Shown here: positions 36,592-45,085 of the stretch, one piece after another
How the letters are laid out: the number at the start of each line of letters is the position of its first letter
Position numbering within the stretch: position 1 is the stretch's first letter
From: Streptomyces pluripotens
GTDB lineage: Bacteria > Actinomycetota > Actinomycetes > Streptomycetales > Streptomycetaceae
Length of the DNA: 64,000 nt
Assembly (NCBI RefSeq): GCF_000802245.2
Contig: NZ_CP021080.1
Coordinates: 62,001 to 126,000 of the forward strand
Direction: 5' to 3'
Notes under the pieces: generated by a model
Databases searched by the model: none
What the model saw: only the letters and a program-made list of their open reading frames with translations
What the model was told of the DNA's origin: nothing
Program-made: the position numbers and the translations under genes

Positions 36592-38184
36592 TCAGTCGGT
36601 GGGCAGCAGGACGCCGGGGTTGAGGAGTCCGTCGGGGTCCAGGCACCGCTTCACGGCGCGCAGGGCCGAGATTCCGAGCGTTCCGGCCTCGCGCACGTAC
36701 CAGTCGCGGTGATCGGTGCCGACCCCGTGATGGTGGGAGATGGTGCCGCCGGCGGCCAGCACGGCTTCGTTCGCCGCGTGCTTGGCGGGGGTCCAGTGGG
36801 CCACCGGGTCCTCGCCCTGAGCACTGACGACAGTGAAGTACAGCGAGGCACCGTTTTCGTACACATGGGAGATGTGGCACATCACCAGGGGCGGGGTGCC
36901 GGCCTGGGTGAGGGTGTCGGTGAGGGCGGTGCGGACGGCCGTGTACAGGTCGGGGATGCGGGACCAGAAGGCGGCGGTCTCCAGGGTCTCGGCGAAAGCA
37001 CCCACGTCGAGCAGGGCGTCGCGCAGGTAGGGCGCGGAGTAGCGGCCGTGGGCCCAGTGCTCACCGGGTTCGCTGCCGGCCGGGGTGCCGCCGCAGGCGG
37101 TGAGGACGGCCGCCGCCCGTTCGCGGCGCTGCGCGGTGTCCTCGACGGTGCCCTCGTAGCCGGTGATCGCCAGGCATCCTGCGTCGCCCTGCGCCGGGCC
37201 GGCGCCGATGGCGTCCGGCCGGGCCAGGCCGATGAATGTTTCGGTCTCGTCGGACAAGCGCAGCACGGTCGGCCTGGGGCCGTCCTGGGCCAGCCTGCGG
37301 AGCGCGGTGGTTCCCTCCTCGAAGGAACGGAACCGCCAGCCCTCGTAGAGCCGTGCCTCGGGTACGGGCCGGATCCGTACGGTGACGGAGGTGATGACAC
37401 CGAAGGCGCCCTCCGAGCCGAGGATCAGCTGGCGCAGGTCGGGTCCGGCGGCGGAACGGGGAGCACGACCGGTCTCGATGGTCCCTTCGGGGGTGGCAAG
37501 GGTCAAGCCGAGCACCATCTCGTCGAATCGGCCGTAACCGGCAGAGGCCTGCCCACTGGAGCGGGCGGCAGCGAAGCCTCCGATCGTGGCCCATTCGAAG
37601 GACTGCGGGAAGTGGCCGAGCGTATAGCCCCGTTCGGCGAGCAGGGCTTCGGCTTCGGGGGCGCGCAGACCAGGCTGCAGGACGGCTGTGCGCGAGACGG
37701 GGTCCAGGTCGAGCAGACCGTCCATGCGGCGCAGGTCAAGGGCGACGAAGGCGCTGCGCCGGGGAGCGAGCCCGCCCACGACCGAGGTGCCGCCACCGAA
37801 GGGGACGACGGCTAGGCCGTGTGCGACGCAGGCGCGCAGCACGGCGAGGACCTCGGCGTGGGAGGCGGGCAGGACCACGGCCTGCGGGACGTCCGAGAAA
37901 TCGCCGGCGCGGATGCGGAGCAGGTCGGGGGTGGACTTGCCTCGGGTGTGCCGGACGCGGTCTGCGGTGTCCGTGCGGACGTACTCCGCGCCGCCGACGG
38001 CTTCGGCGAGCGCCTTCAGAGCGGCGGGTCCGGCCGTAGTGCCGGTCAGGCGGATGTCCTGGAGGGCGAGCGCAGGTGTGGTGCGGGGCTTGACGCCGAG
38101 CAGGTCGCGCAGCAGTGCCGTCACCGTGTCGGGTAGCGGTGCCGCCTTGGCCGGGTCGCCCCAGCCGTTCCACAGCATGTCCAT
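36592..38184 (-). CDS. AGPS-like FAD flavoprotein (alkyldihydroxyacetonephosphate synthase family)
   Basis: This 530-residue protein is of the VAO/PCMH flavoprotein family. The FAD pyrophosphate loop is VVPFGGGTSVVGGL and the second FAD segment is SGQASAGYGRFDEMVLG. The C-terminal catalytic region has GGTISHHHGVGTDHRDWY, the HHH motif that in AGPS handles the acyl-DHAP substrate. AGPS replaces the acyl chain of acyl-dihydroxyacetone phosphate by a fatty alcohol, creating an ether bond. Length is somewhat below the eukaryotic enzymes. It is divergent from TetR-glpD and upstream of the lipid kinase. A D-lactate or glycolate-oxidase-like activity is the main alternative. Confidence 0.82.
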   Translation of the reverse strand: MDMLWNGWGDPAKAAPLPDTVTALLRDLLGVKPRTTPALALQDIRLTGTTAGPAALKALAEAVGGAEYVRTDTADRVRHTRGKSTPDLLRIRAGDFSDVPQAVVLPASHAEVLAVLRACVAHGLAVVPFGGGTSVVGGLAPRRSAFVALDLRRMDGLLDLDPVSRTAVLQPGLRAPEAEALLAERGYTLGHFPQSFEWATIGGFAAARSSGQASAGYGRFDEMVLGLTLATPEGTIETGRAPRSAAGPDLRQLILGSEGAFGVITSVTVRIRPVPEARLYEGWRFRSFEEGTTALRRLAQDGPRPTVLRLSDETETFIGLARPDAIGAGPAQGDAGCLAITGYEGTVEDTAQRRERAAAVLTACGGTPAGSEPGEHWAHGRYSAPYLRDALLDVGAFAETLETAAFWSRIPDLYTAVRTALTDTLTQAGTPPLVMCHISHVYENGASLYFTVVSAQGEDPVAHWTPAKHAANEAVLAAGGTISHHHGVGTDHRDWYVREAGTLGISALRAVKRCLDPDGLLNPGVLLPTD

Positions 38185-38309
38185 TGGATGCTCGTCCTCA
38201 CAAGATCGGTGTGCTCGGCTCGCCGGTGTGCCCGCGGTTCACCCGGCGGTGCGGCGTCCGCGTCCAGGTCTGGGGCAGCGGTCCACGGCTTCCGTCCAGC
38301 CTCCGGCGC

Positions 38310-38324
38310 GTTACACTGTGACAC
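38310..38324. promoter_or_regulatory. Imperfect palindrome at the TetR start, candidate autoregulatory operator
   Basis: GTTACACTGTGACAC has a CAC-T-GTG core with partly symmetric flanks and abuts the ATG at 38325. TACACT inside it could be a -10 hexamer, so the message may be leaderless; no Shine-Dalgarno is visible. The 140-base gap separates the divergent AGPS-like gene, which it could also control. Confidence 0.45.
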
Positions 38325-38924
38325 ATGACGCCTATTCGTCACAACGGTTCGGACGGCGATCCCGTGCTCGACGCGGTACGCGACTGCGTGCTGGCCGTCG
38401 GGGTGCGCCGTACCACTCTCGCCGACGTGGCTCGCCGCGCCGGCGTCTCCCGGATGACGCTCTACCGGCGCTGGCCGGACCTGCGCACCCTGGTGGGCGA
38501 CCTGATGACCCGGGAATGGATCGACGTGGCCACCCGAGCGATTCCCCAGCCCGTCCCCGGCACCAGCACACGCGCCCGGATCGTGGACGGGCTGGTGGCG
38601 GGAGTGCAGGCGTTCCGCGCACATCCCCTCTTCTGCAAGATCGTCGACGTTGATCCGGAACTGCTGCTGCCCTACGTCCTCGACCGTCGCGGCGCGAGCC
38701 AGGAGGCGCTACTGGCGCTGCTGGCCGAGCCCCTGCACGAGGGCCACGCGGACGGGTCCGTACGCCCCGGCCACGTCGAACGGCAGGCCCGCGCCCTGCT
38801 GCTGACCGTGCAGTCCTTCACCCTGTCCCTGCGCACGATGACCGACGAGGACGATCCGGAGCTGGACTCCACGGCCTTCCTCGGTGAGCTGCGCACCCTT
38901 CTGGAGAGGACCCTGAAGCCATGA
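38325..38924 (+). CDS. TetR/AcrR family transcriptional regulator
   Basis: This 199-residue protein has an N-terminal helix-turn-helix: LAVGVRRTTLADVARRAGVS followed by RMTLYRRWPDLRTLVGDLMT. The rest is an alpha-helical ligand-binding domain (about 70-195) with a TetR_C-like pattern. It overlaps glpD (ATGA) and is divergent from the AGPS-like/lipid-kinase pair, so it probably represses both in the absence of a lipid or glycerol-derived ligand. Confidence 0.87.
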   Translation: MTPIRHNGSDGDPVLDAVRDCVLAVGVRRTTLADVARRAGVSRMTLYRRWPDLRTLVGDLMTREWIDVATRAIPQPVPGTSTRARIVDGLVAGVQAFRAHPLFCKIVDVDPELLLPYVLDRRGASQEALLALLAEPLHEGHADGSVRPGHVERQARALLLTVQSFTLSLRTMTDEDDPELDSTAFLGELRTLLERTLKP

Positions 38925-40507
38925 GCCACACCGAGGCCGCCCCCGGCTCGTCTCTCACAGCACGCCGGCGCAGCCGGGAACTGGCCGAGGCCGCGGACGG
39001 CAGGGTGGCCGACGTCCTGGTCGTCGGGCTCGGCGCCACGGGGGCGGGGGCCGCGCTGGACGCCGCCGCCCGCGGACTGAACGTCGTCGCGGTGGATGCC
39101 CACGACCTGGCCTTCGGTACCTCCCGCTGGAGCTCGAAGCTCATCCATGGCGGGCTGCGGTACCTGGCGTCCGCGCAGTTCGACGTGGCGCACGAGAGCG
39201 CGGTCGAACGCGGCGTGTTGATGACCCGAACCGCGCCGCACCTCGTGGCCGCCGAGCCGTTCGTGCTGCCCCTCACCCCGTTCGTGTCCCGGGCGCAGGC
39301 CTCACTGGCATGGGCCGGATTCAGAGCCGGTGACGTGTTGCGGCTGGCCGCCCGCACCCCTCGACAGGTCCTACCGGCCCCGCGCCGGCTGTCCGCCACG
39401 GAGGCACGGCACCTGACGCCCGCGATACGCGCCGCGGGACTGCGCGGCGGGCTGCTGTCCTGGGACGGCAAGGTGACCGACGACGCCCGCCTGGTGACCG
39501 CCCTGGCCAGAACGGCTGCCGCGCGGGGCGCACGGGTGCTGACCCGGGTCAGGGTGCTGGAACTGACGGGTACCGGCGCCCGGGTCCGTGACGACCTCAC
39601 CGGCGAGGAGGGCGAGATCCGGGCCCGCGCCGTGATCAATGCCACCGGGGTGTGGGCCGGCGAACTCGTCGACGGCATCCGGATCAGGCCGTCACGCGGC
39701 ACCCACCTGGTCCTGCGTTCCGAACGGCTCGGCGCCCTGCCCGCAGGGCTGCACATCCCGGTCCCCGGCGAGACCAACCGCTTCGTCCTGGTCCTGCCTC
39801 AGGGCGACGGCCGGGTCTACGTGGGCCTCACCGATGAGCCGGTCGAGGGTGCCATCCCGGACGTACCGGAGGTTCCCGAGACCGATATCGGGTTCCTGCT
39901 GGATGTGCTCGGATCGGTCCTGGATACGCCCGTGGCCCGGGACGAGGTCGTCGGCGCCTTCGCCGGGCTGCGCCCGCTGCTGGACACCTCCGGGCACGAC
40001 GGCCGGGACGGCACACCGACTCGCACCTCGGACATCTCCCGCAGGCACGCGGTACTGACCTCGCCCGACGGCGTCACCACGGTAGTTGGTGGCAAGCTCA
40101 CCACCTACCGACGGATGGCCCAGGACGCCGTGGACGCCGCGGCCGGAGCCCGGGGCCTGCGCGCTGCCCCCTCCCCCACCGCCACACTGCCGCTGATCGG
40201 CGCCGCGGCAGTTGACCGGCTGCGCGCGCTGCCCGCACCGCGCCGACTGGTACGCCGCTACGGCACCGAAGCCGCGGCAGTCCACACCCTCGCGGCACAG
40301 GACCCCTCCCTCGCCGCGCCGGTACTACCGGGCCACCCGGTCACCCGGGCCGAACTCCTGTGGGCGGTCCGGCACGAGGGCGCCCTCGACGAGTCGGACC
40401 TGCTGGACCGGCGCACCCGCATCGGTCTGGTCCCCCAGGACCGCACCGAGGTGCTCGCCCTCGCACGGGAGGTCCTGGAACGGGAGGCGACGACCGCACG
40501 ACCCTGA
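38921..40507 (+). CDS. glpD: FAD-dependent glycerol-3-phosphate dehydrogenase
   Basis: This 528-residue protein oxidises sn-glycerol 3-phosphate to dihydroxyacetone phosphate, feeding electrons to quinone at the membrane. The dinucleotide loop is VLVVGLGATGAGAALDAAARG; then FGTSRWSSKLIHGGLRYL matches the GlpD signature, and GGKLTTYRRMAQDAVD and a DAO_C domain (about 400-520) follow. It is cotranscribed with the TetR gene. DHAP is the precursor of the substrate of AGPS, whose homologue is divergent from it, which ties the four genes into one lipid-related locus. Confidence 0.9.
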   Translation: MSHTEAAPGSSLTARRRSRELAEAADGRVADVLVVGLGATGAGAALDAAARGLNVVAVDAHDLAFGTSRWSSKLIHGGLRYLASAQFDVAHESAVERGVLMTRTAPHLVAAEPFVLPLTPFVSRAQASLAWAGFRAGDVLRLAARTPRQVLPAPRRLSATEARHLTPAIRAAGLRGGLLSWDGKVTDDARLVTALARTAAARGARVLTRVRVLELTGTGARVRDDLTGEEGEIRARAVINATGVWAGELVDGIRIRPSRGTHLVLRSERLGALPAGLHIPVPGETNRFVLVLPQGDGRVYVGLTDEPVEGAIPDVPEVPETDIGFLLDVLGSVLDTPVARDEVVGAFAGLRPLLDTSGHDGRDGTPTRTSDISRRHAVLTSPDGVTTVVGGKLTTYRRMAQDAVDAAAGARGLRAAPSPTATLPLIGAAAVDRLRALPAPRRLVRRYGTEAAAVHTLAAQDPSLAAPVLPGHPVTRAELLWAVRHEGALDESDLLDRRTRIGLVPQDRTEVLALAREVLEREATTARP

Positions 40508-40564
40508 TCCACAGCACCGGCCCGGCGGCGGTTTCCAGATGACGGCGGGCGAAGATGACGCCTC

Positions 40565-40584
40565 CGCAGGGGCGTTGCCCTGCG
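40565..40584. terminator. Hairpin between convergent glpD and WGR-protein genes
   Basis: CGCAGGG (40565-40571) pairs with CCCTGCG (40578-40584) around GCGTTG. It sits in the 106-base gap between two facing stops and could serve both. Confidence 0.55.
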
Positions 40585-40613
40585 TCTCACCCGCGGCATC
40601 GCCTGACGGCCCA

Positions 40614-42065
40614 TCACAACAGGCGGCGGATGTCACCCCGGACCCGGTAGAAGCCGCCCGCCGCCGGGTGCAGGGAGTCCACCACGTAGCGCGCACCGGG
40701 CTCCCGCATCGCGCGCGGGAACTGGACCTTCCAGGTGGACTCGTAGCCCTCGGACACCACATGCACACGCAGCCGCCCGTTCTCCTGGACGCACTCGACC
40801 ACCACGGCTCCGGCGGGAGCCTGGGTCACGGTGGCCACCGCACCTGCGGACGTGGCGGGCGCGTACGTCGGCAGCGCGGCGGCGAGCTTAACGTCCCGCA
40901 CCGTCGGCACCGTGCCCTGCTGGGCGGCGGAGACGGCCGCCTCGCTCGCATCCACACACACCATCGAGCCGTCGGTCGTCACCAGGTAAAGACGCTCGTC
41001 GTGGTACTGCATCGACAGCGCCGAACCGCCGCCCGTACCCAGCTTCCACAGACGCGTACCGTCACGGTCGAAGCAGTAGACGGAGGACGCGGCATCACCC
41101 GCGAAGACGAACCGGCCGCCGGCCGAGGTGGCACACGCATACACCGGACCGTCACAGGAGTACGTGGCCTCAACCGCCCCGGTCGCCTTCGCCAGCCGCT
41201 GGACCGCGTGGGCCGACGTGCCGGCGTACACGGCCTCGCCCTCCTGCCAGCCGAACAGCACAGCACCCCGGGTGGGTGTGTGCCACAACTCGCCTCCGCC
41301 GTCGGGCGCATAGGCGGTGACGCCGCCGTGGTGGCCGTGGTAGACGGCCCGGTCGTCGGCTCGGACCATCCAGGCGTGCCTGCCCTGGCTACGGCGGGCC
41401 CACTGGTGCTCGTCCTCGTGGTCGATGACGGTGAGCCGGCCCTCGCGGTCCGAGACGTTCAGGACGCCCTCGTGGATGTCCAGCCAGAAGATGTCCACGT
41501 CGGCGGCGATGTCGTACGCGGCGAACGGCAGCTTGGAGGAAAGATCGTACACCCGGCCGTCGTCACAGCCGGCGTATATCCAGAAGTCGTCCGCGACCAG
41601 GCACTTGACGCCGTCCGGCAGGCTGAACCGGGCCAGGACGGCACCCTCGTGGTCCAGGGTGTAGACGTCCCCGGCTTGGTTCCCCACCCAGCAGCGCTCG
41701 TCGTCGACGTGGATACCGAAGGCCGACGAGCCGGTGCGGAATCGCCACAGCACGGGCGCCACGGCTCGCGCGGTGGAGGGGGCCGAGCTGACCTGCCGGC
41801 GGGTCACCGCACGTGGGGCGCGCTGTCCCTGCACAGCCGGAGCGTATCCCTTGCGAACCTTCTCCCCCACCTTCTTCGCAGCGGCGGCCTGTGCCTTCTC
41901 CACCGTCGGGAACGTCGTCGTCTGCGTCTGGCCGGCAGCACCGATCCGTCCGTACCGGACCGTCACCACCCGGCCGTCGACGCTCACCTCGTAGAACTTG
42001 TGGGCGCCGCCGCCCTCTTGTGAAAGTTCCAGATACGTCGTCGACACCGCGGACGCCGTGGACAT
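40614..42065 (-). CDS. WGR domain fused to a PQQ-like beta-propeller
   Basis: This 483-residue protein begins with a WGR domain (about 10-85: YLELSQEGGGAHKFYEVSVD, VTVRYGRIGAAGQTQ), a fold known from PARP and MolR-like proteins that binds nucleic acid or ligands. From about 115 to 400 it has repeated blades of the type FGIHVDDERCWVGNQAGDVYTLD, RFVFAGDAASSVYCFDRDG and LYLVTTDGSMVCVD. A C-terminal domain of about 60 residues follows. There is no signal peptide, so the propeller is cytoplasmic. ATG 42065 has AAGGAG upstream. Function unknown; likely a binding scaffold. Confidence 0.82.
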   Translation of the reverse strand: MSTASAVSTTYLELSQEGGGAHKFYEVSVDGRVVTVRYGRIGAAGQTQTTTFPTVEKAQAAAAKKVGEKVRKGYAPAVQGQRAPRAVTRRQVSSAPSTARAVAPVLWRFRTGSSAFGIHVDDERCWVGNQAGDVYTLDHEGAVLARFSLPDGVKCLVADDFWIYAGCDDGRVYDLSSKLPFAAYDIAADVDIFWLDIHEGVLNVSDREGRLTVIDHEDEHQWARRSQGRHAWMVRADDRAVYHGHHGGVTAYAPDGGGELWHTPTRGAVLFGWQEGEAVYAGTSAHAVQRLAKATGAVEATYSCDGPVYACATSAGGRFVFAGDAASSVYCFDRDGTRLWKLGTGGGSALSMQYHDERLYLVTTDGSMVCVDASEAAVSAAQQGTVPTVRDVKLAAALPTYAPATSAGAVATVTQAPAGAVVVECVQENGRLRVHVVSEGYESTWKVQFPRAMREPGARYVVDSLHPAAGGFYRVRGDIRRLL

Positions 42066-42160
42066 GGCGCACTCCTTCCCGGGGACGGACCCGCGGTCGC
42101 TCCGGCAGGTCCTCACTGATCACACCGTAGGCGGAGCCACTGACAATCGCTGCGGCGCGT

Positions 42161-43126
42161 TCAGCGGCCCACCAGTTCGGTGAACCTCTGGGTGTCGATG
42201 TTGCCGCCGGAGGCGATGACGCCGACGCGGGGCGGGAGATCGACACGCCCCGCCAAGAGTGCGGCGAGGCCGGAGGCACCGCTGGGCTCGAGGACGGTCT
42301 TCAGTCGTTCGAAGGCGAAGCGCATGGCCTTGATGATCTCCGCGTCGCTGACCAGGGTGACGGCGTCGACCAGGCGCTGGTTGATCGCGAACGTGATGTC
42401 GCCCGGGGTGGGCAGGGCCTGCCCGTCGGCGATGGTGCGGGGGACGGGGATGGTGACACGTCCACCGCTTTCCAAGGAGCGCTTGGTGTCGTCACCCGTT
42501 TCGGGTTCCACCCCGATCACCTGGATGCCTGGGTGCAGCGCCTTGGCGGTGATGGCGCTGCCGGCGATGAGACCGCCTCCGCCGACCGGCACGACCAGAG
42601 CGTCGAGCGGGCCGGTCTCTTCGAGCAGTTCGAGGGCTGCGGTGCCCTGACCGGCGATGACGTGGGGGTGGTCGTAGGGCGGGATGAGGGCCAGACCCCG
42701 GTCTTCGGCCAGCGCCTCCCCGAGTGCGGTGCGGTCCTGGGTGTAGCGGTCGTAGGTGACGATCTCGGCGCCGTACCCGGCGGTGGCCTCGCGCTTGGCA
42801 CGAGGGGCGTCCTCAGGCATGAGGATGACGGCGTGGGCGCCCAGTTCCCGGGCGGCCAGGGCGGTCGCCTGAGCGTGATTGCCGGAGGAGTAGGCGGCGA
42901 TGCCCTTGGCCAGCTGGCTCGGCGAGAGCTGCGCGGCGGCGTTGTAGGCGCCGCGCATCTTGAAGGCCCCGATCCGCTGGAGGTTCTCGCACTTGATGAA
43001 CACCTCTGCGCCGACACGGGTGTTCAGCGTGCGGGAGGTGAGGACGGGGGTACGGTGGGTGACGCCTTCGAGGCGTGCTGCGGCCTGACGGATGTCGTCG
43101 AACGTCACCGGCGGTGCGGCGGTCAT
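42161..43126 (-). CDS. Serine/threonine dehydratase or serine racemase-like PLP enzyme
   Basis: This 321-residue fold-type II PLP protein has the lysine motif IGAFKMRGAYNA, the phosphate-binding SSGNHAQATALAA and VVPVGGGGLIAGSA, and ends VGVIASGGNID. Its length and sequence (TRTPVLTS-type start, RYTQDRTALGEALAEDRGLALIPPYDHPHVIAG) are close to the serine racemase/threonine deaminase branch without regulatory ACT domains. It would make 2-oxobutyrate or pyruvate plus ammonia, or racemise serine. It lies alone, minus strand, distinct from the dehydratase at 14300. Confidence 0.87.
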   Translation of the reverse strand: MTAAPPVTFDDIRQAAARLEGVTHRTPVLTSRTLNTRVGAEVFIKCENLQRIGAFKMRGAYNAAAQLSPSQLAKGIAAYSSGNHAQATALAARELGAHAVILMPEDAPRAKREATAGYGAEIVTYDRYTQDRTALGEALAEDRGLALIPPYDHPHVIAGQGTAALELLEETGPLDALVVPVGGGGLIAGSAITAKALHPGIQVIGVEPETGDDTKRSLESGGRVTIPVPRTIADGQALPTPGDITFAINQRLVDAVTLVSDAEIIKAMRFAFERLKTVLEPSGASGLAALLAGRVDLPPRVGVIASGGNIDTQRFTELVGR

Positions 43127-44124
43127 GATCGGTGTCCTCTTCCGGCTTTCGGTGCTTCACGTCGTTTCCGTTGTACGCCGCGTCGTTTCCGGCGTCCGGA
43201 GCCCCACTCCGGTGCGCCGCTGCGGGACTCCGCTCGCCGTCGGTGCTCTCCTCCGCAGAGGCGTGACCCATTACCCGAAGGCGCCGAACAGGACATCGGT
43301 GGTCCGCAGCATCCCTCGAACCTGAGCAGCCGTCCCGGTGGAGCCGCCGCACGAGCGTCTTCCTGTCCTCCCGGCTCAGCGACCGGGGTGTCGCGGCGCG
43401 GACAGAAAGGCTAAATACGCCGCCGAGGTCCTGTCCACCTCTCACCGGAAGTCCGGCCGGCCGGGCACGGAGGCAGGCCGCCCTGGTCGCATCGCAGGAT
43501 CCGGGCAGTTCCGGCGGGGGCGCGTGCTGATCCCCCTCACGGCAGCGGGGCACCGCAGCGCAGGCGACCGTGCCAACCACGGCGCGGGTACGCCACAGGG
43601 CAGGAGGAGAGCACGCACCGGCGTACGCACCGGTTCGACACCCGCCGGCTCTGCGACTCGTGTGACCGGTGTTCCGGACGGGGCGGGGAACGGCCCGAGC
43701 GCATGGATTCGCCGTTCCCCGCCCCCGCAGGTCGGCCCACCGCCGGATCGCCGGTGCGGCGACGGCAAGCCCGTCACGGGGTCACGGCGGCCGGAGGAGA
43801 GGCAGCACCCCACGACCGGCCACCGGACCGGAGCATGAGTGCGGGGTCGTCCCGGGGTGCCTTTCTCCAGGGACGACGGTGTTCGCGTCCTCGGTCACCG
43901 ATCTCCTTCAGACCCTCCGACGCCCGTCGCACCGGGAGCAACCAGGAGCGGGCCGACCGGGTGACGGTACGCGACACCAGTCCCACGGGCCCACAGTGGG
44001 CCGGGCTCGCGGAAAACTCAGGCCGCCCGATCAACCACCGGCAGATGCAGCGCAGTTGGTATGGGAAGCTGTGACCAGCCAGGTGCGGAACCGAGGCCCT
44101 GACGGCCGCCGAGAGGAGCCAGCG
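43127..44124. other. 998-base gap without a supported gene
   Basis: Short frames occur on both strands (for example 43338-43838 plus and 43442-43813 minus), but they are Arg/Pro/Gly-rich shadows without ribosome sites or recognisable motifs. I see no tRNA, strong terminator or repeat array. It may hold the promoters of the divergent dehydratase and methyltransferase genes and decayed sequence. Confidence 0.5.
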
Positions 44125-44919
44125 TTGGAACAGAACGGCACCGAGACCGTCATAGACACCAGCAAGCCTCATCCCGCACGGATCTACGACTACCTCCTGG
44201 GCGGCAAGGACAACTACGAGGTGGACCAGCGGGCGGCCGACGAACTCGCCGCCGCGGCGCCCGAGGCGCGCATCGGCGTCCAAGCGAACCGCGCCTTCCT
44301 GCGCCGCGCGGTCCGCTACGTCGTGGACGGTGGTATCCGGCAGATCCTGGACATCGGCACGGGGCTGCCCACATCGCCGAACGTGCATGAGGTCGCCCAC
44401 GAAGCGGCGCCGGACGTACGAGTCGCCTACGTCGACAACGATCCGATCGTGGCCGCGCACGGCAATGCCCTGCTCAGCCGTTCGGGTGCGACCAGTATCG
44501 TCCTCGGCGACCTGCGTGACCCGCGGTCGGTCCTGGACCATCCAGACGTCCGCGCGGTCATCGACTTCGACCAGCCGGTCGCCCTGCTCCTGGTGGCGGT
44601 CCTGCACTTCCTCACGGACGCGGAGCAGCCCGCCGAGGTCATCGCCACCCTGCGCGATGCGCTTCCCACAGGCAGCTACCTGGTGCTGTCGCATGCCACG
44701 GGAGACTTCGCCGATCGCAGCGCGGCACAGGCCGTCTACAACAAGGCCACCGCCACCCTCAACCTCCGGTCCCGCGCCGAGATCGAGCGCTTTTTCGACG
44801 GCTTCGAACTGGTCGAGCCGGGCCTGGCTCAGGTCCCGTTCTGGCGCCCGGACACCACACCCCCACCTCGCTCCGCCGAGATCGGCTTCTACGGAGGCGT
44901 GGCCCGCAGGAGGACGTGA
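44125..44919 (+). CDS. DUF574-type SAM-dependent methyltransferase
   Basis: This 264-residue protein matches the actinobacterial DUF574 family (methyltransf_19). It starts near SKPHPARIYDYLLGGKDNYEVD, a diagnostic stretch. The SAM loop is ILDIGTGLPTSPNVHEVAH, followed by VAYVDNDPIVAAHG and a C-terminal FFDGFELVEPGLAQVPFW. The TTG at 44125 has GAGGAG seven bases upstream; an in-frame GTG at 44071 is an alternative. The family is abundant in Streptomyces and its substrates are unknown. It lacks the XRE/DUF397 partners often found next to paralogues. Confidence 0.85.
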   Translation: MEQNGTETVIDTSKPHPARIYDYLLGGKDNYEVDQRAADELAAAAPEARIGVQANRAFLRRAVRYVVDGGIRQILDIGTGLPTSPNVHEVAHEAAPDVRVAYVDNDPIVAAHGNALLSRSGATSIVLGDLRDPRSVLDHPDVRAVIDFDQPVALLLVAVLHFLTDAEQPAEVIATLRDALPTGSYLVLSHATGDFADRSAAQAVYNKATATLNLRSRAEIERFFDGFELVEPGLAQVPFWRPDTTPPPRSAEIGFYGGVARRRT

Positions 44920-45085
44920 ACGAGCCGCCGCGCCCACGTACCGCTCCCAGGCCCCGTCACCTGGTCGCCGTCCGTACGGAACCCGACACGTTGCGCGGCC
45001 CCCGTGCCGTATCCGCTTGGTGCGGGTCGCGTGTTGATGCGACGCTGAGTGGAGAGGTGTCCGACGAGGGGAACCTGGAGGGCCG

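Noticed and set aside
43621..43660. GGTTCGACACC resembling a tRNA T-loop
   Set aside because: The flanking bases do not form the five-base T stem, and no acceptor or anticodon arms fit.
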